From NCBI RefSeq assembly GCF_000247815.1, contig NC_021674.1:28522901-28586900 (forward strand): a stretch of 64,000 nt of DNA. The letters run 5' to 3'. The notes under the pieces are model-generated. The model did not search any database. It saw only the letters and a program-made list of their open reading frames with translations, and was not told the DNA's origin. Positions 50,581 through 62,028 of the stretch are shown piece by piece. Positions within the stretch are counted from its first letter, which is position 1, and every line of letters starts with the position of its first letter. Both the position numbers and the translations under genes were made by a program. Source of the DNA: Ficedula albicollis. Taxonomy: Eukaryota > Chordata > Aves > Passeriformes > Muscicapidae.

Positions 50581-50979
50581 GTTAACAATCTGTATTTCTC
50601 TCTCACCAGTCTGTTTTCTTTTGGGTAGGGAAGAATTGAAAAAAAAAAAAGAAGTTTAGAATCTTAGCATATCCCAGTAGTTTAGAAAGGGCTCTGTAGT
50701 GCTGCTGTTAGAATTTTCTTACAGAAAAACACAATGGAAAAGAAAGTTGCATTTTACCTTGTATGCCTTGAACTCTTGGCATGTGGTTTGAGTGAAAAAT
50801 AACAGTCTTATAAACAATTGCCATATCTAGTTTTATCCATAAATAAATTGATTTAAAAAATAAATAAATCAAGCAGACTTTTGATAAAACTCACTTTAAC
50901 AAGTGGATCTAGCATGCAGCTAGCTGGGTGATCAGCTGGGGAATTACAAAACAAATATATCTAGTGGCAGTAGAATCAT

Positions 50980-51330
50980 AAGGAGAAGTGAGGCCTTGGC
51001 TTTACTACCTTTTTGCAGCATTAAGGAGGTGAAGATAAGTTTAGAGAGTGACATGCAAATGGCAGTAGAGGATTATTTTTATCTAACATAGGGCGTTGTA
51101 TGGATATTTACCACTTAAAAGATAAAATAAATCGAATTCCAGCTACAAAGGGTTTTCATTTTGCAGAAAGGTTAATTAACTACTGAAAGAATTTGTTCAG
51201 TTCTATGATGTGATCATTATGTCTTGATGTTTTTACATGAAGAGATTTCTAAAATATATGTAATTAAATAAAAGTTATAAGCTCTTAAGTAGAACTACTT
51301 GATGAAATTTTATGGCTTGCATAAATCAGA
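50980..51330. promoter_or_regulatory. Candidate conserved non-coding enhancer
   Basis: Contains a perfect octamer ATGCAAAT (51053-51060) next to GGATTATTTTTATCT, a GATAAAATAAATCGA stretch and TTAATTAAC. No repeat is recognised. The call is based on motif density alone. Confidence 0.25.
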
Positions 51331-53093
51331 CTGCAGAATCACGAGGGCGGATGTCAGCCTTGCAGTTTTACAGCCTAAACTTAAGACAGAAGGGCTGAAT
51401 GAACTGACTTTATTTAATCCAAAATGTTTTTCCCATGAATATTCTTAGGTCAGAGATTGTCATAAATGGAATGTCAGCATGGGACAGAACAGAAGGAAAT
51501 GCTTACTTCTGGGGCTGCTTAGAAGCTAGGTTAATAGGAGGATGACAGGGAACTGTAAATTTTCTACAAACAAAAGAAGCAAAGTCAAAGGGTCTTAGAG
51601 CCCTCAGTCCTCATTCAGGCGCCTCCACTTCATCCTGTGCAGGGCAGGGCAAACCCCTGGGAGCAGCAAGTTGGTTCTCTCCCGCATTAGCTGACTGATA
51701 ACACCCCCAGGTGTTTAAGCCCTCCCTGCCACCCTCTGTGAGCTCCTCCTTTCCAGGTGCCTCTCTTGGTTTGTGCGCTGCGGAGGCAGGTTTGGAGTCA
51801 GCTGAGCTCCAAACTCATCAGTTTGTGGGACAGGAAGGGCCTAAAAAGGGGAGCACTCATGCTCAGAAAGGATCATCTCAGGTTGAACGAGCACAAGGGA
51901 GAGTGAGGGGTGGGGGGCTCATCTATTGCTAATTTGGGTGTTTACATGCCAAGGGCAAATATTGGCTCTCCCGGTGAGACAGGACTCATTGCACTTCCCC
52001 TTATGTGCATTTTCCTGTTTGTTTCAAGCATGGGAGTCATCTTATTAAATGTTAATCTTGGGCCAAAAATCCAGCAACTAATAAACTGTTTGCACCTGAG
52101 ACACAGGTACATTAAAACACTTTTAAGAAACCCGAATTGCTTAATTGAGCCTTAAAATGAGTTTCAGGCATTTTGTGCCTTACGAAAGCCTCTTCTACTT
52201 ACAAAGTAGCCTAAAAAGGTTTCCTCATAAATGTGAGCATGTTATTTTACTTTTAACAAGAAAAGCTCCTGGTACCATGCAGTGACTTTTTAAGCACTAT
52301 TCTCTCTGAAGGACTTTACTGGATGTAAATGAAAGAAATGGGAGCTTTTCCAAACTAGAGGGGAAAAAAAAAATCACTTTTGAATTCCAGGTATTTTAAT
52401 CTTTCTGTTTTTGCTTGCTTTTCATCTGTGCTTAATAATATCATAAAGGATTTCTATAATGTGGTTGCTATGGTAAAAGCAGACCTATGTCCCATCACAT
52501 AAACCTTGAACCATGATTAACTGTTTAATGTTAGAGGAGCAAAGAAAGGTGTGAAAAGCACTTTAACACTTTCAGAACAAGCAGCCTTTCATCCCAGTGT
52601 TCCTAAGGCAGGGATTTTTCCCTCTCATTAGGCAGATTTAGGGCTGCTCCTCAATGCACATCAGGTAGCCAGATGGATACTGACAGTGCTTGCTGAACGC
52701 ATAAATTAATGCATTTGAGGGACAGGAAGAGGTTGTTCTGGCATGTTTAGCATAGGTTAAACACATCCAGTTTAAATGAAGAAAAAAATGATTGCCCATG
52801 TTGGAATAATTGCTTCTCTCAGAGCAGCAAGGTAGACTTCAAATGGTGGAGAATTTATTATGTTCCTTAGAAAGAAAAGAAATTAAACCCAAAAAAACCA
52901 CACAACCCCCCCCAATATTGAACCTAGCAACCAAAAAAGCCCCTGTTACACTGTTTAATTAGCCAGAGAGCTAAAGAAATGAAAGTAAAATGAACTTTTC
53001 ACAGTACATCCTGCCTGTTGGTCTTTTGGGGCCTCTGTTACCCAGAACTGTAACCTAGAAAACAGGGCAGATTTCTCTCCCTGTCCTTTCTGG

Positions 53094-53095
<2 letters not shown>

Positions 53096-53153
<58 letters not shown>

Positions 53154-53181
53154 GGGGGGGGGGGGGGTTTTTTTTTTTTTT
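53096..53181. repeat. Homopolymer block T57-G15-T14
   Basis: A run of 57 T (53096-53152), then 15 G (53153-53167), then 14 T (53168-53181). The polylysine/proline open frames on the minus strand are artefacts of it. A long T run next to a long G run is unusual in bird DNA outside poly(A) tails or sequencing and assembly error. No retroposed gene or LINE body is visible next to it to explain a poly(A) tail. Confidence 0.95.
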
Positions 53182-56100
53182 GTAATTATTATTTTTTTCC
53201 ATTTTTCTAATGTGTTCAGACCTGCAAGGAATATTAGTACAGTGAGAGCACACTGGCACTTTGTTGCAGTGGATGGCTTTCCACTATGCAAAAATGATGG
53301 TCTCTGCCCTTGGATGCCTATACATCAGGGACAGTAATCGATCTTAGTGAACAAAATAAATCACTGGTGTCAGCTGCAGTATCAGCGTGCTGACAGCTGA
53401 TTTGTTGTAGTTGGGGGTTTTGTTCGTTTCCTTTTAATACATATATTGAATTTATTTAAGCAAAGCCAACTAATGGTCTAAGGAGAATAATTTATTCAAG
53501 TTTTTCAGATGTTATAGATCAGTGCAGCCCCACAGATTGCAATGAAGTGATGCAAATTTCAGGTAGAGATTTCACCTCTCTTCTCTTTGAGGAGGTAGCA
53601 CCTTTTGAAAAGATTGGATTAAATGCTTCTCAGAGTACTTTACTAAAAATTTGTGTAAATTCAGAGGAAAGGCTGGCTGGATGCCCATGAATGATTAGAT
53701 GTTTTGCACGGATTTAATCCTTTAATATAAAGTAACAGATTCTCCAAGTGTATAGCCAGATTTCTTAGTTTAGTAGGTGTATATCTTTCTTTATACATTT
53801 CATAGTCTTTGAATAGAACACTGATCTTCCTGAGTTGCATAAATTTGCAGCCTCCACTGCTGATATCTTGCTTCATGTTCCACCTTTTGAAATGGAATTA
53901 ATTGTTTAGTGTTGTAATCTCTAAAACAATGCTTTGCGTTCCTTCTCTTATTATAGATTTTTATCTTTCCTCATATCAATCCTCCAGCTTTATCGCTTTT
54001 TTACTCAGCTTTATTCTACTCCTACTTGGGGATATTTGCTTCACGTGTGTTAAATGAATTCTACTCTAGCTGTTTATTTCTGCATTTGATGAATAATTAA
54101 TGTTGGGGAACTTTTTTCACTTCTTCAACCCAAATCCTTTTGAAGAGCCTGCTGCTGAAGGATCAGCTGAAATAGCTGATGTTGGACTGTATTTGCCAAG
54201 GAGTGAAGAACTAGGCCAGGGAGAAGGGCAAAAGGACATATAGGACAGATTCTATAGGACAGATTCTACAGGTGGGAACAGGGCAGAGAAGAGCAGCACA
54301 AAACCCCAAACACAGGGGAATTGTGATGGGGTGGGAATTCATTCTGTGTATACACTTTCTTCTAAGTGGAAAGGCCTCTGGAGTCTTTAAAGCAGTGGTA
54401 TTTCCTCTGAGTGAGTCCAACCCCTTGTGCTCCCTCAATGTCCATTTGCCTGGAGTACTGGATGAATATTTTCAGATGAGGGTAAACCAAGGAGCAGCAA
54501 AACATTATTTTCTGTCTGTCATTAGCCTCTGTGTAGTGAACAGGGGCCCAAACAGGGTGAGACAGTCGCCATGACTGTGCTTAGGACATGAGTGGGAAAC
54601 ATAGTAAGGATTCTAAATATGATTATTGAATAGTAATAGTATTCTTTGACTTTTTTTTTTTCTCCCACAAGAATTACTTGCATGCTGGACATGTGGATTT
54701 TCCTGTTTGTTTCACTGCTAACACATGCCCTGGAGGTTTTGGCTTGAGCAGATTTGCAGTGTTCATGGTAATACCCAGGCAGAGTTTGCTGACCCAGAGT
54801 GTGCCAAGTGTCATTTCAACAGTCTGGCCTCAATTCTGTCAGCTTGGGGTCCTCCACAGATCTCCAGTCTGATCCCAGAGGGCTCTGTGCCTTCAGCCCT
54901 CATGGCTTCACATGGCCATGTAAAACATAATCCTTGTTTTCTACAGTAAGAAGTGCCTTCATGTTCAATTCTTCTGATGGGTTGCAGCACAGACTTGCCT
55001 GCCCTTCAGATTCTTTTAAATGGGAAAAGAGGGAAATTACACAATAATTGTGGATCCCATGTGATGCTCTGTGGCCTTAGGGAACCCAGTATCCAGTGCC
55101 ATGAAATGTGGGCACAAGCACACAGCCAGCCTAGGTTATTTGGCCTAGAGACTGCTTTATTATTAGCAGTACAGTCATAATCACTGTCTTAAGTTGTGGC
55201 CCAGACTTTGAAAACACAGAAGAAAGACTAACTCCTTATTCTTCTGATTGTAATATATGAAAGCTGGGTTGTGCTGCTGTTTTTATCTGCTTTTAATTAT
55301 TTTTATTCCTGCCCATGCAGTAAAAATGTTAGCATCTAGGTAATTTCAGGAAAATCACAGCAGTGGTATGACTATCAGCTTGGAGATGAAGGACAACTGC
55401 TGCACACACATCTTTATACACATGTGTCCATACTCTCTCCAGCTCCTTGCAGTACATTTCAAAGTACCTCTGGGTCTGGGCTGGACACTTTGGCAGGAGC
55501 TTGCTGAAAAGCCTGCAATAATAGAAGTGCCAGCTTGTGACCACAAACATCTCTGTTATGCTGCTGCTAGAAGAACAAGGATGGCCTAGCAATGCAGAAA
55601 GCAAAGATTCACAGGAGCAGTTAAATGAAAGCAGTCTAGCAATGCATGACAGTAATTCCTTCACTCAGGAAAGAAACTATGTTTTTTCTTTTACATATTC
55701 AGTCATCTAAGTCAGGGTAGATATTGTCAGCACCCTTGCACAATACCCCTAGTTGTGTAAGAGGAAAATAAGATTTGGGGAAGAAAATTATTTGGGGAGA
55801 GTGTAAACAAGACTACACTGAGGCAGTAGCAGGTGCAGCACCTTGCTTCATACTCCTGTCCATGCCCTTGAGTGAAAGCTCTGTTAGACAACACTGGTGA
55901 ATGAACAGAAGGCTCATCTCATTAAACTTGGACTTGGAGAAGAGTTAAAGGACATTATTAAATCACGGAGGGAAAAAAGTACTCTAGAACAAAGGCCTGA
56001 GAACAGATGGGGATTTTGTGAAAGAAGGAGAAAGATGATATGAGAAAAACTTGCTTTATACTTTAATACCAGAGGAGCATTGCAGTGGAAAACTAAATAA

Positions 56101-57614
56101 GGGCTGAGAAATCATCCACCACAAGATGGCAAACAGTCACAGTTTCAAGACTAACCCAGCTGGAGAAGGCTGTCCTAGTGTGTACCGTGCTTCTGCTCTC
56201 AGGTGATGGATATTTCCAGGGGCAATTTCCAGGGTAATGCAGTTGGGATAGTCAGACGCCAGGGGGTTTGACAGTACTGATGTGGTGAGAAGCTCCCTGA
56301 GCAGCCCAGTACCTGAGTCAGTATCAAGCATGGACTTAGTCTGAAGGCACTGAAACCAGGGAAGTTGGACACCCCATTCACATGGCTTTGATCAGCTCCT
56401 CAGCAGCCCAGCAGAGCGTGTGAAGAAGTTGCTGTGCTGCTGGATATGTGTGTAAATCACACATTTTGGCCAAGGGCACCCTTAGCTGGAAGCTGACCAT
56501 TTGCTCTCCTCGCCTGAACAGTTTCATCTGACTTGTGATCTCTGCTCTTTGCAACCAAAGACACCCGGGGCAATGTGGGTCCATCTCTCCTGCTTGAGGA
56601 AGAGGAGCTGCTTTGCTTCACGTGTTACAGTCACCTACTGCTAGCTGGCACACAAAAAAGTCTTCTGTACCTCAGACAGACACATTTTAGTCCAAGCTTA
56701 GACAGAAACTCATGTGCAGTTATGAGGGCTCTGCATACTCAGAGCATGGAGCAGTGAGTTTGCTGGTTGTTGACAAATATGTGTTAAAATACATGCAAGG
56801 AAAACAAAACAAGCTGTCTTCTTCCTGTGCTCTAATAATACCCACTGAAAGATTTTAAAAAATCGCCAAAAGTGCAACCTGACACTAGCTACATTGAGGA
56901 AGTGAGATTCTCAGGTGAGGACTAGACACCTTACACTTAAATTCCATACCAATAATAAATAAATTGTAAACCCCCAAACATTGTCCTTACCCTCTGCTAT
57001 TCCCAGAGCTGCACATTAAAATTTCCAGCAAACTTCTCTCTGCCTTAAACAAACTCACCATCTGTCCAGTGTATTTACTTGGCCACTAAATCAGGCATTA
57101 ATGGCCATGTCTAGATCGCATCTTTATATTAGAGCAGGTTTCCCTCACTGCAACCACCACTGTTGTTTCTTCTGTTCTCCAAGGCTTGGAATCTGAGATC
57201 TTTAGTTTCCTATTGAGCCAAGAATCCACCTCCACATGTGCTGACCGAGCAGCTGTCTGGCTTGGGAGAATGAAGTGCTTTTAATTTTATTCTCTCCTAG
57301 CTTTGAGTTTTGCTGTCCAGGGACTGGCAGCTGTCAGCTTTTATCCCACTGTTCTGGACTGTACTTCTAAACAGGCTTTGGAAGGAGCCCAGGTCTCTGA
57401 ACAGAAGGGCAAGGGTAAGACACTGACAAAAGAGAGGTGAGGGGAGCAGGAGGATGAACCAGTTCAGGGATCCTTCAGAGCCACTGCCTCACCATGAGAT
57501 TATTAGCACAAACCCCATAGGCACATTGTCAGGTCAGGAGGTCTCTTGCTTTCCAATACTAGGAAAGAGCCATGAAACAATGAAGCAAAAGCTTGTCTGG
57601 ATTACTGCAAGCAG

Positions 57615-57699
57615 TTAAATATAATTGTAGTTAAATATATTATTATATTTAATATTATTAATGTTATATAGCTACATATATTAGTTATATACACATATT
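57615..57699. repeat. AT-rich low-complexity tract
   Basis: Repeated TTAAATATA, TTATTATATTTAATATT and TATATA words; almost no G or C. Confidence 0.85.
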
Positions 57700-57739
57700 G
57701 ATGCCCCCCTGTTTCTCCCAGAGCAGTGTGATGACAGTG

Positions 57740-58070
57740 GTGGTGCCCAGCTCTGAAGGAATGATCGATTCTCAAACAAGGACTAATTTTCTCTGCTGCG
57801 GTTGGGGAATGTTAAAACTACGCTGCTGATAATAAGGTTTGAGTGCAACAGGAGAGGCAGGATGTCAATAGCATTACAATAACAGTGAGGCACTGCAGCA
57901 AGCAAGGCTTTTTGTCTGATAAAGTGCAGTTTCCTGGGAGAAGTTGGAGTCTCTGAATATAAGCATGGTATGAGATTGCCACTGCTGTCTATTTATTAAC
58001 TCCATGTAGTTTGCTGGAAACCTTAAGTGTTCCTTGCAAAGCAAATTTACACTTTAGTGCATATTACTAA
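57740..58070. promoter_or_regulatory. Candidate enhancer with RUNX and GATA motifs
   Basis: Contains TGCGGTT (RUNX type, 57797-57803), TGATAA at 57827-57832 and 57917-57922 (GATA type) and TTTCCTGGGAG (ETS/STAT-like, about 57930-57940). This combination is typical of blood-cell enhancers, but such short motifs also occur by chance. No repeat or gene is recognised here. Confidence 0.22.
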
Positions 58071-58721
58071 AATATATAACCTATATTTAGATGGCATCTT
58101 TCATCTTGAAGGGACCCTGAGCTCTTTGCAGATTGTCTATAATGGAATCACTCAGCCACCAGTGACATATTGTCATCTCTGAGGCATAACAAAACAACAA
58201 AACTATTAAAGGGAGAAAACAATAACTTCTTTTGAAAGCACATGGGAATTCAGGGCACTATTGAGGTAATTATGCCAAAATGAAGATGCAGCCAGAACAG
58301 CAAAAAATAGTTAATACTTTGCAAATAAGAAGCCTGAGGCCTGGCCAGAGCTCACTGTGGGTTTTGTCGAGGAAGGAGAACAGCAGCAGCAAATGTTCCA
58401 CTGCAATCCCACCTGGGCAGAGTTTTCACCTTGATAATCCTCCAGGCCAGAGCCTATGGGGTTATGCTTCTCTGGGGTTTGTGGGTGTGAACCTGCAGCA
58501 GTCAGCCAAAACATCTGCCATGGGTGAAGAAGGGCAGAGCCAGCTTTTCCCGGGTGCTCTGGGTGGGTTTGGGCAGAGAGACAGCAGCCTGTGTCTAGGG
58601 GCATCCCTGGCTGCTGTCACCCTTCCTGCACAAGGCAAAAGCCAGAGCACTGCAGCACACTGCACAGGAGGGTGCTTTGCCTTCTGCCATGCTGAATTCC
58701 ACCCCTTGAAAGGGGCTTGAC

Positions 58722-59120
58722 TGTTGCATTTTGGCTATAGGAGCGGCGGAAAGGATGATGCAACATAGTTCTTCGTGTAATGGAGAAGCAAAAGAGAGAG
58801 CTTTATTTAAAGAAACACTGAAGTTATGTCAGGTAGTTTGTGCAAAACAGAATAGAAAAGACTCATTGGTCCACGAAGGCAACACATCTTTGAAAACATG
58901 CTTTCTGCAAAACATCACGTCTCCAGCAGGTGTTTAATCATTGTTATCATTTCTTGTCCTTGGGCAGCCTGAGAAACCCAAGGCTTCAAGGCTGCTTTTT
59001 CCATGGTTCCCAGCAGGCACTTGATAATGCAAGTGTTCACCTTAAACATGTGTGACACAAGGTATGGTTTGTAACAGTGATAACAACAATTAAATTTTTT
59101 GGGGCAAAATATCTATAACA
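58722..59120 (-). mobile_element. Probable endogenous retrovirus LTR, ERVK-like
   Basis: Read on the minus strand it begins TGTTATAGATATTTTGCCCC, has a CCAAT box within GGACCAATGAGTC, the polyadenylation signal AATAAA in TTTAAATAAAGCTCTCTC (plus 58802-58807), and ends TAGCCAAAATGCAACA. That gives TG...CA ends and 399 bp. The order and spacing fit a retroviral LTR, and the segment resembles songbird ERVK-type LTRs as I remember them. No target-site duplication was found at these edges and no viral genes adjoin it, so the limits are tentative. Confidence 0.55.
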
Positions 59121-60369
59121 TGTAATCTTCTTGTCCCTACTGCTCCAAGTTCACCAGACCCAATGTGTTAATATTTGCCTAAACACTGAGACCATAGAGT
59201 GCTGGAGCAAGGGTTTGTCCTTGCAACCTTGAACTTCCTGGTTTTGGAGCTGGACAGTGCCAGACTGACATTTTGTTTATCCTTGGCAGTAGAATTTGCA
59301 GCTTTTGAGAAAAAGAAAAAAAAAGAGGCAGTCTGAATGAAAAGGAGTTCTGTTATTTCAAGACTTGACAGATACTATAGATTCAAAGGGATGCTAGGTA
59401 ACTTTTTTTGCTGTGATTTTTTTTTTTTTACCCAAATATTTTTATTTTAAAACAAGGTTTTGCCAATTTACTTTATTTAGTTTTTGCTGCATCAGTAGAA
59501 ACACTTGACACCTATTCTCTTTATATTTTAAAAAGTAAACTTTCTGACATTTGCATTTAGAATGACTGTTAGTATTTTTTGATATATTTTACCTTAAATA
59601 TTAAAAAAAAACCTCCAAAGAAAATAAAAACATTGACTTGGTCCTGCCTTTAATTAGTTTTTAGATCAGCTTTTCAGTTCAATGATAATGGAGCAAATGT
59701 TTCAGACTTAGCAATGCAAATTGCCTTATGTTTTGGGATTTACAGAAAACAGGAAAACACAAGAATCTGCACAACAGTATCAGAAATAAAATTCATTCTT
59801 AAATGGCATTTGCAGTTTTCTGATTGCTATTTCCATCCCTCCATTCTGGAGTGCTGTGAGTTCATGATATTGAGTGAATATTCCAGCTATGATGCCTTAA
59901 GCTATTTGTAATAAATATTAACCTGAGTGGAACAAAATCTCCCATGTCCCTCCCTGCTCCTGACTTATTTTTCATATAGATCACCTCTTAACTACACCTG
60001 GTTGTGAAGGATGATAATGTGATTGGCAAAAAATGGCTCGTTGTCTTCTTGCTACCCCCAGAAATGCAACATGGTGAAATAAGAGGAATTAAACATTTAT
60101 TTCGACTAGAAGCACAAATCATTTCATCACTTCAATCTTCACCCTCAATGGTTTGTTTTGTGGTGGTGACATGTCCTATTTGGGCTTGGTGATGCTTGCA
60201 TTCTCCAGCATCACCTTTGACTGCTGCCAACACTTGTTCCAGGGGCAGGTTACTCCCAAAGCCGTAGAAATACAGCTGCAGCATGCAATTCATGGATATA
60301 CAACTCTTGAATGTGCAAAGAGTGTGAATGTATGATTATGTCTCATTCTTCATGTTTGAAATCTAAAGA

Positions 60370-60540
60370 GAGAATATAAGAGACCCCCTGAGATTTCATT
60401 GATTCTGCTTTGCCCTGAGCTAGATGAGGAGAGGAGCCCCACAGTACTGTTTTCAGTGTTTGGTCTATTCTGACTTTAAATATCCCATCAGTGGGTGCTC
60501 CATTGCTGCCCCTAAAAGCTAATTCCAACCCAGAATTTTT
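60370..60540 (-). mobile_element. Possible very old CR1-like fragment
   Basis: GACTTTAAATATCCCATCAG followed by GTGCTCCATTGCTGCCCC and CTAATTCCAACCCAG loosely follows the antisense CR1 3' region (a TCCA...GGGCA...ATTCCA pattern). No terminal octamer is present. Weak. Confidence 0.25.
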
Positions 60541-61055
60541 AGAATTTTAGGTGGTTTGTAGTGCAAGCTCCTGAATAGCACTGGGCACATGAACTGGACA
60601 CATGCACAGATGTCCAGCTTCATTTTCCCTGTGTTCATTCCTATATATTATGAGCACTTGAAGCAGTTCCTGTCTCTTTGGTGCTTTCTTTTAGCCTTCT
60701 CTCACCACTCCACATCGTTACACAGCAACACCATGTGCTGAAGCACCACTGGAGTGGATCCCCAAGGTAACGCTGGGAGTGGGAGAGAGAGAGATGTTTA
60801 TGACCATTCTCTATCCTTCTAAACAGCTCTTATCACCGCAGTTAATAAAACACTAGCATGGCCAAAAGAAGAGATAAAGATGCTGCAGACCTATAAGGCT
60901 CAGTCTCTTTTAGGATCCGCACTTCTTTTTAGTCCCTGTAAATGTCTGGAAAAGGGGAACTGAAAGATTTTTGTATGATCAAAGCGGTCAGGCTGGAGAT
61001 GCCTGGATGTGCAGCTAGGAGGAAATTAATGACCATCTTTTTTCAGCCCCATGTG

Positions 61056-61145
61056 GGTAAGCCAAGCCCTGTATTGGCTTGATATTCTTGATGTCAACAT
61101 TGGTAAGCCATGCCCTGTATTGGCTTGATATTCTTGATGTCAAAC
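61056..61145. repeat. 46-bp tandem duplication, two copies
   Basis: GGTAAGCCAAGCCCTG at 61056 and GGTAAGCCATGCCCTG at 61102 start two units that share TATTGGCTTGATATTCTTG and ATGTCAA. One substitution is visible in the shared part. Confidence 0.9.
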
Positions 61146-61998
61146 TTTCATCTCAGACTGAAGCAATAATGCTAATTGGACCTGAGGCCCAGTGTAAGGT
61201 TGTGATTTCTCACCAATTTTTGATATTGCCTGAAAAGAATGGACAAGTCATATATAACATGTTGCTCCAGCATTTCCCAATATTTCAGGCAACCAGTCCC
61301 ACTGCTTTATCACCCATACACTAGAAAAAGAGGTCATCTACTGAATTTGTGGTTTTTTTTAATGTGACTATTTGTGGTTTTACCACTGAGACTGGAGATC
61401 TGTACTCTTGTCTTCACTAGGAGCAGTCTAGAATCAAGTTTGGCTGATTACCGTCCTCCTCCTCAAAACTGACTGCACTTGTTTGTGGGATTATTTAGGA
61501 TTTTAGAATTCCTCAGGCTGAATGGATAATATAAATGTAACAGAACAGACGATCTTTGGCTAATCTCAGATGGAATAGTAGTTGTACTGACCATATTTAA
61601 ACACTTTAGTGAATCCATCCCTGAGGACAAGAGACCCATAATTTCAAAAGTGCATTGCAATTTTCCACTCCCAAAAGCAAGTACAGAGGGTGTGGGTATG
61701 CCAACCTTTGTGACAGGGGAAGGCAGGTCTCTTGAAAAAAGTGCAGCTCTCTCTATCACAGTAGCAGTTTGTCCTTGCTGTGCCCTTCACACTTTCTGCT
61801 GCTTCTCTTGGGGTTTTTCTGCTGCAGCTCCAGTTTGACCTGTAAGGAGGTAAAAAAGGCCAAATCTGTGATATGTTAGACACGAGCTAACAGAAGATGC
61901 ATTAATTCTTTGGACGGATATTTAAAAATTGTTCAGAATAATAATTTTTTTTCTGATGTTTAACTGATGGTTTGCATCCAAAATCACTTGCCTGCTGT

Positions 61999-62028
61999 CA
62001 GGTTATTTTTTTGCCTAAAAATAACCTG
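61999..62028. repeat. Perfect 12-bp hairpin
   Basis: CAGGTTATTTTT (61999-62010) and AAAAATAACCTG (62017-62028) are perfect complements around a 6-base spacer TTGCCT. No longer terminal repeat or target-site duplication was seen, so I do not assign it to a transposon family. Confidence 0.85.

Larger units (their letters stand above)
48839..53095. other. Non-coding stretch with enhancer-like AT-rich segments
   Basis: No gene. Open frames such as 49478-49747, 49902-50216 and 51910-52155 have no recognisable domain. Several AT-rich segments have the motif-dense look of conserved vertebrate enhancers; the two clearest are listed separately. Another lies at about 52000-52300. Runs of A (about 50639-50651 and 52362-52371) and a C8 run (near 52907) occur. 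Confidence 0.5.
53182..58721. other. Non-coding stretch, mostly unrecognised
   Basis: Short open frames with no recognisable domain, including 55329-55664 minus and 58280-58720 plus (146 codons, in a G+C-richer patch, opposed by two minus-strand frames). A 14-bp direct repeat (ATAGGACAGATTCT twice) lies at 54240-54267 and an AT-rich tract at 57615-57699. A motif cluster at 57740-58070 is listed separately. Confidence 0.5.

Noticed and set aside
53038..53291. Lysine- and proline-rich open frames on the minus strand
   Set aside because: They are translations of the T57-G15-T14 homopolymer block and not proteins.
58280..58720. 146-codon open frame, plus strand
   Set aside because: It is opposed by two minus-strand open frames over the same bases, has no domain, and ends at the edge of the probable LTR.
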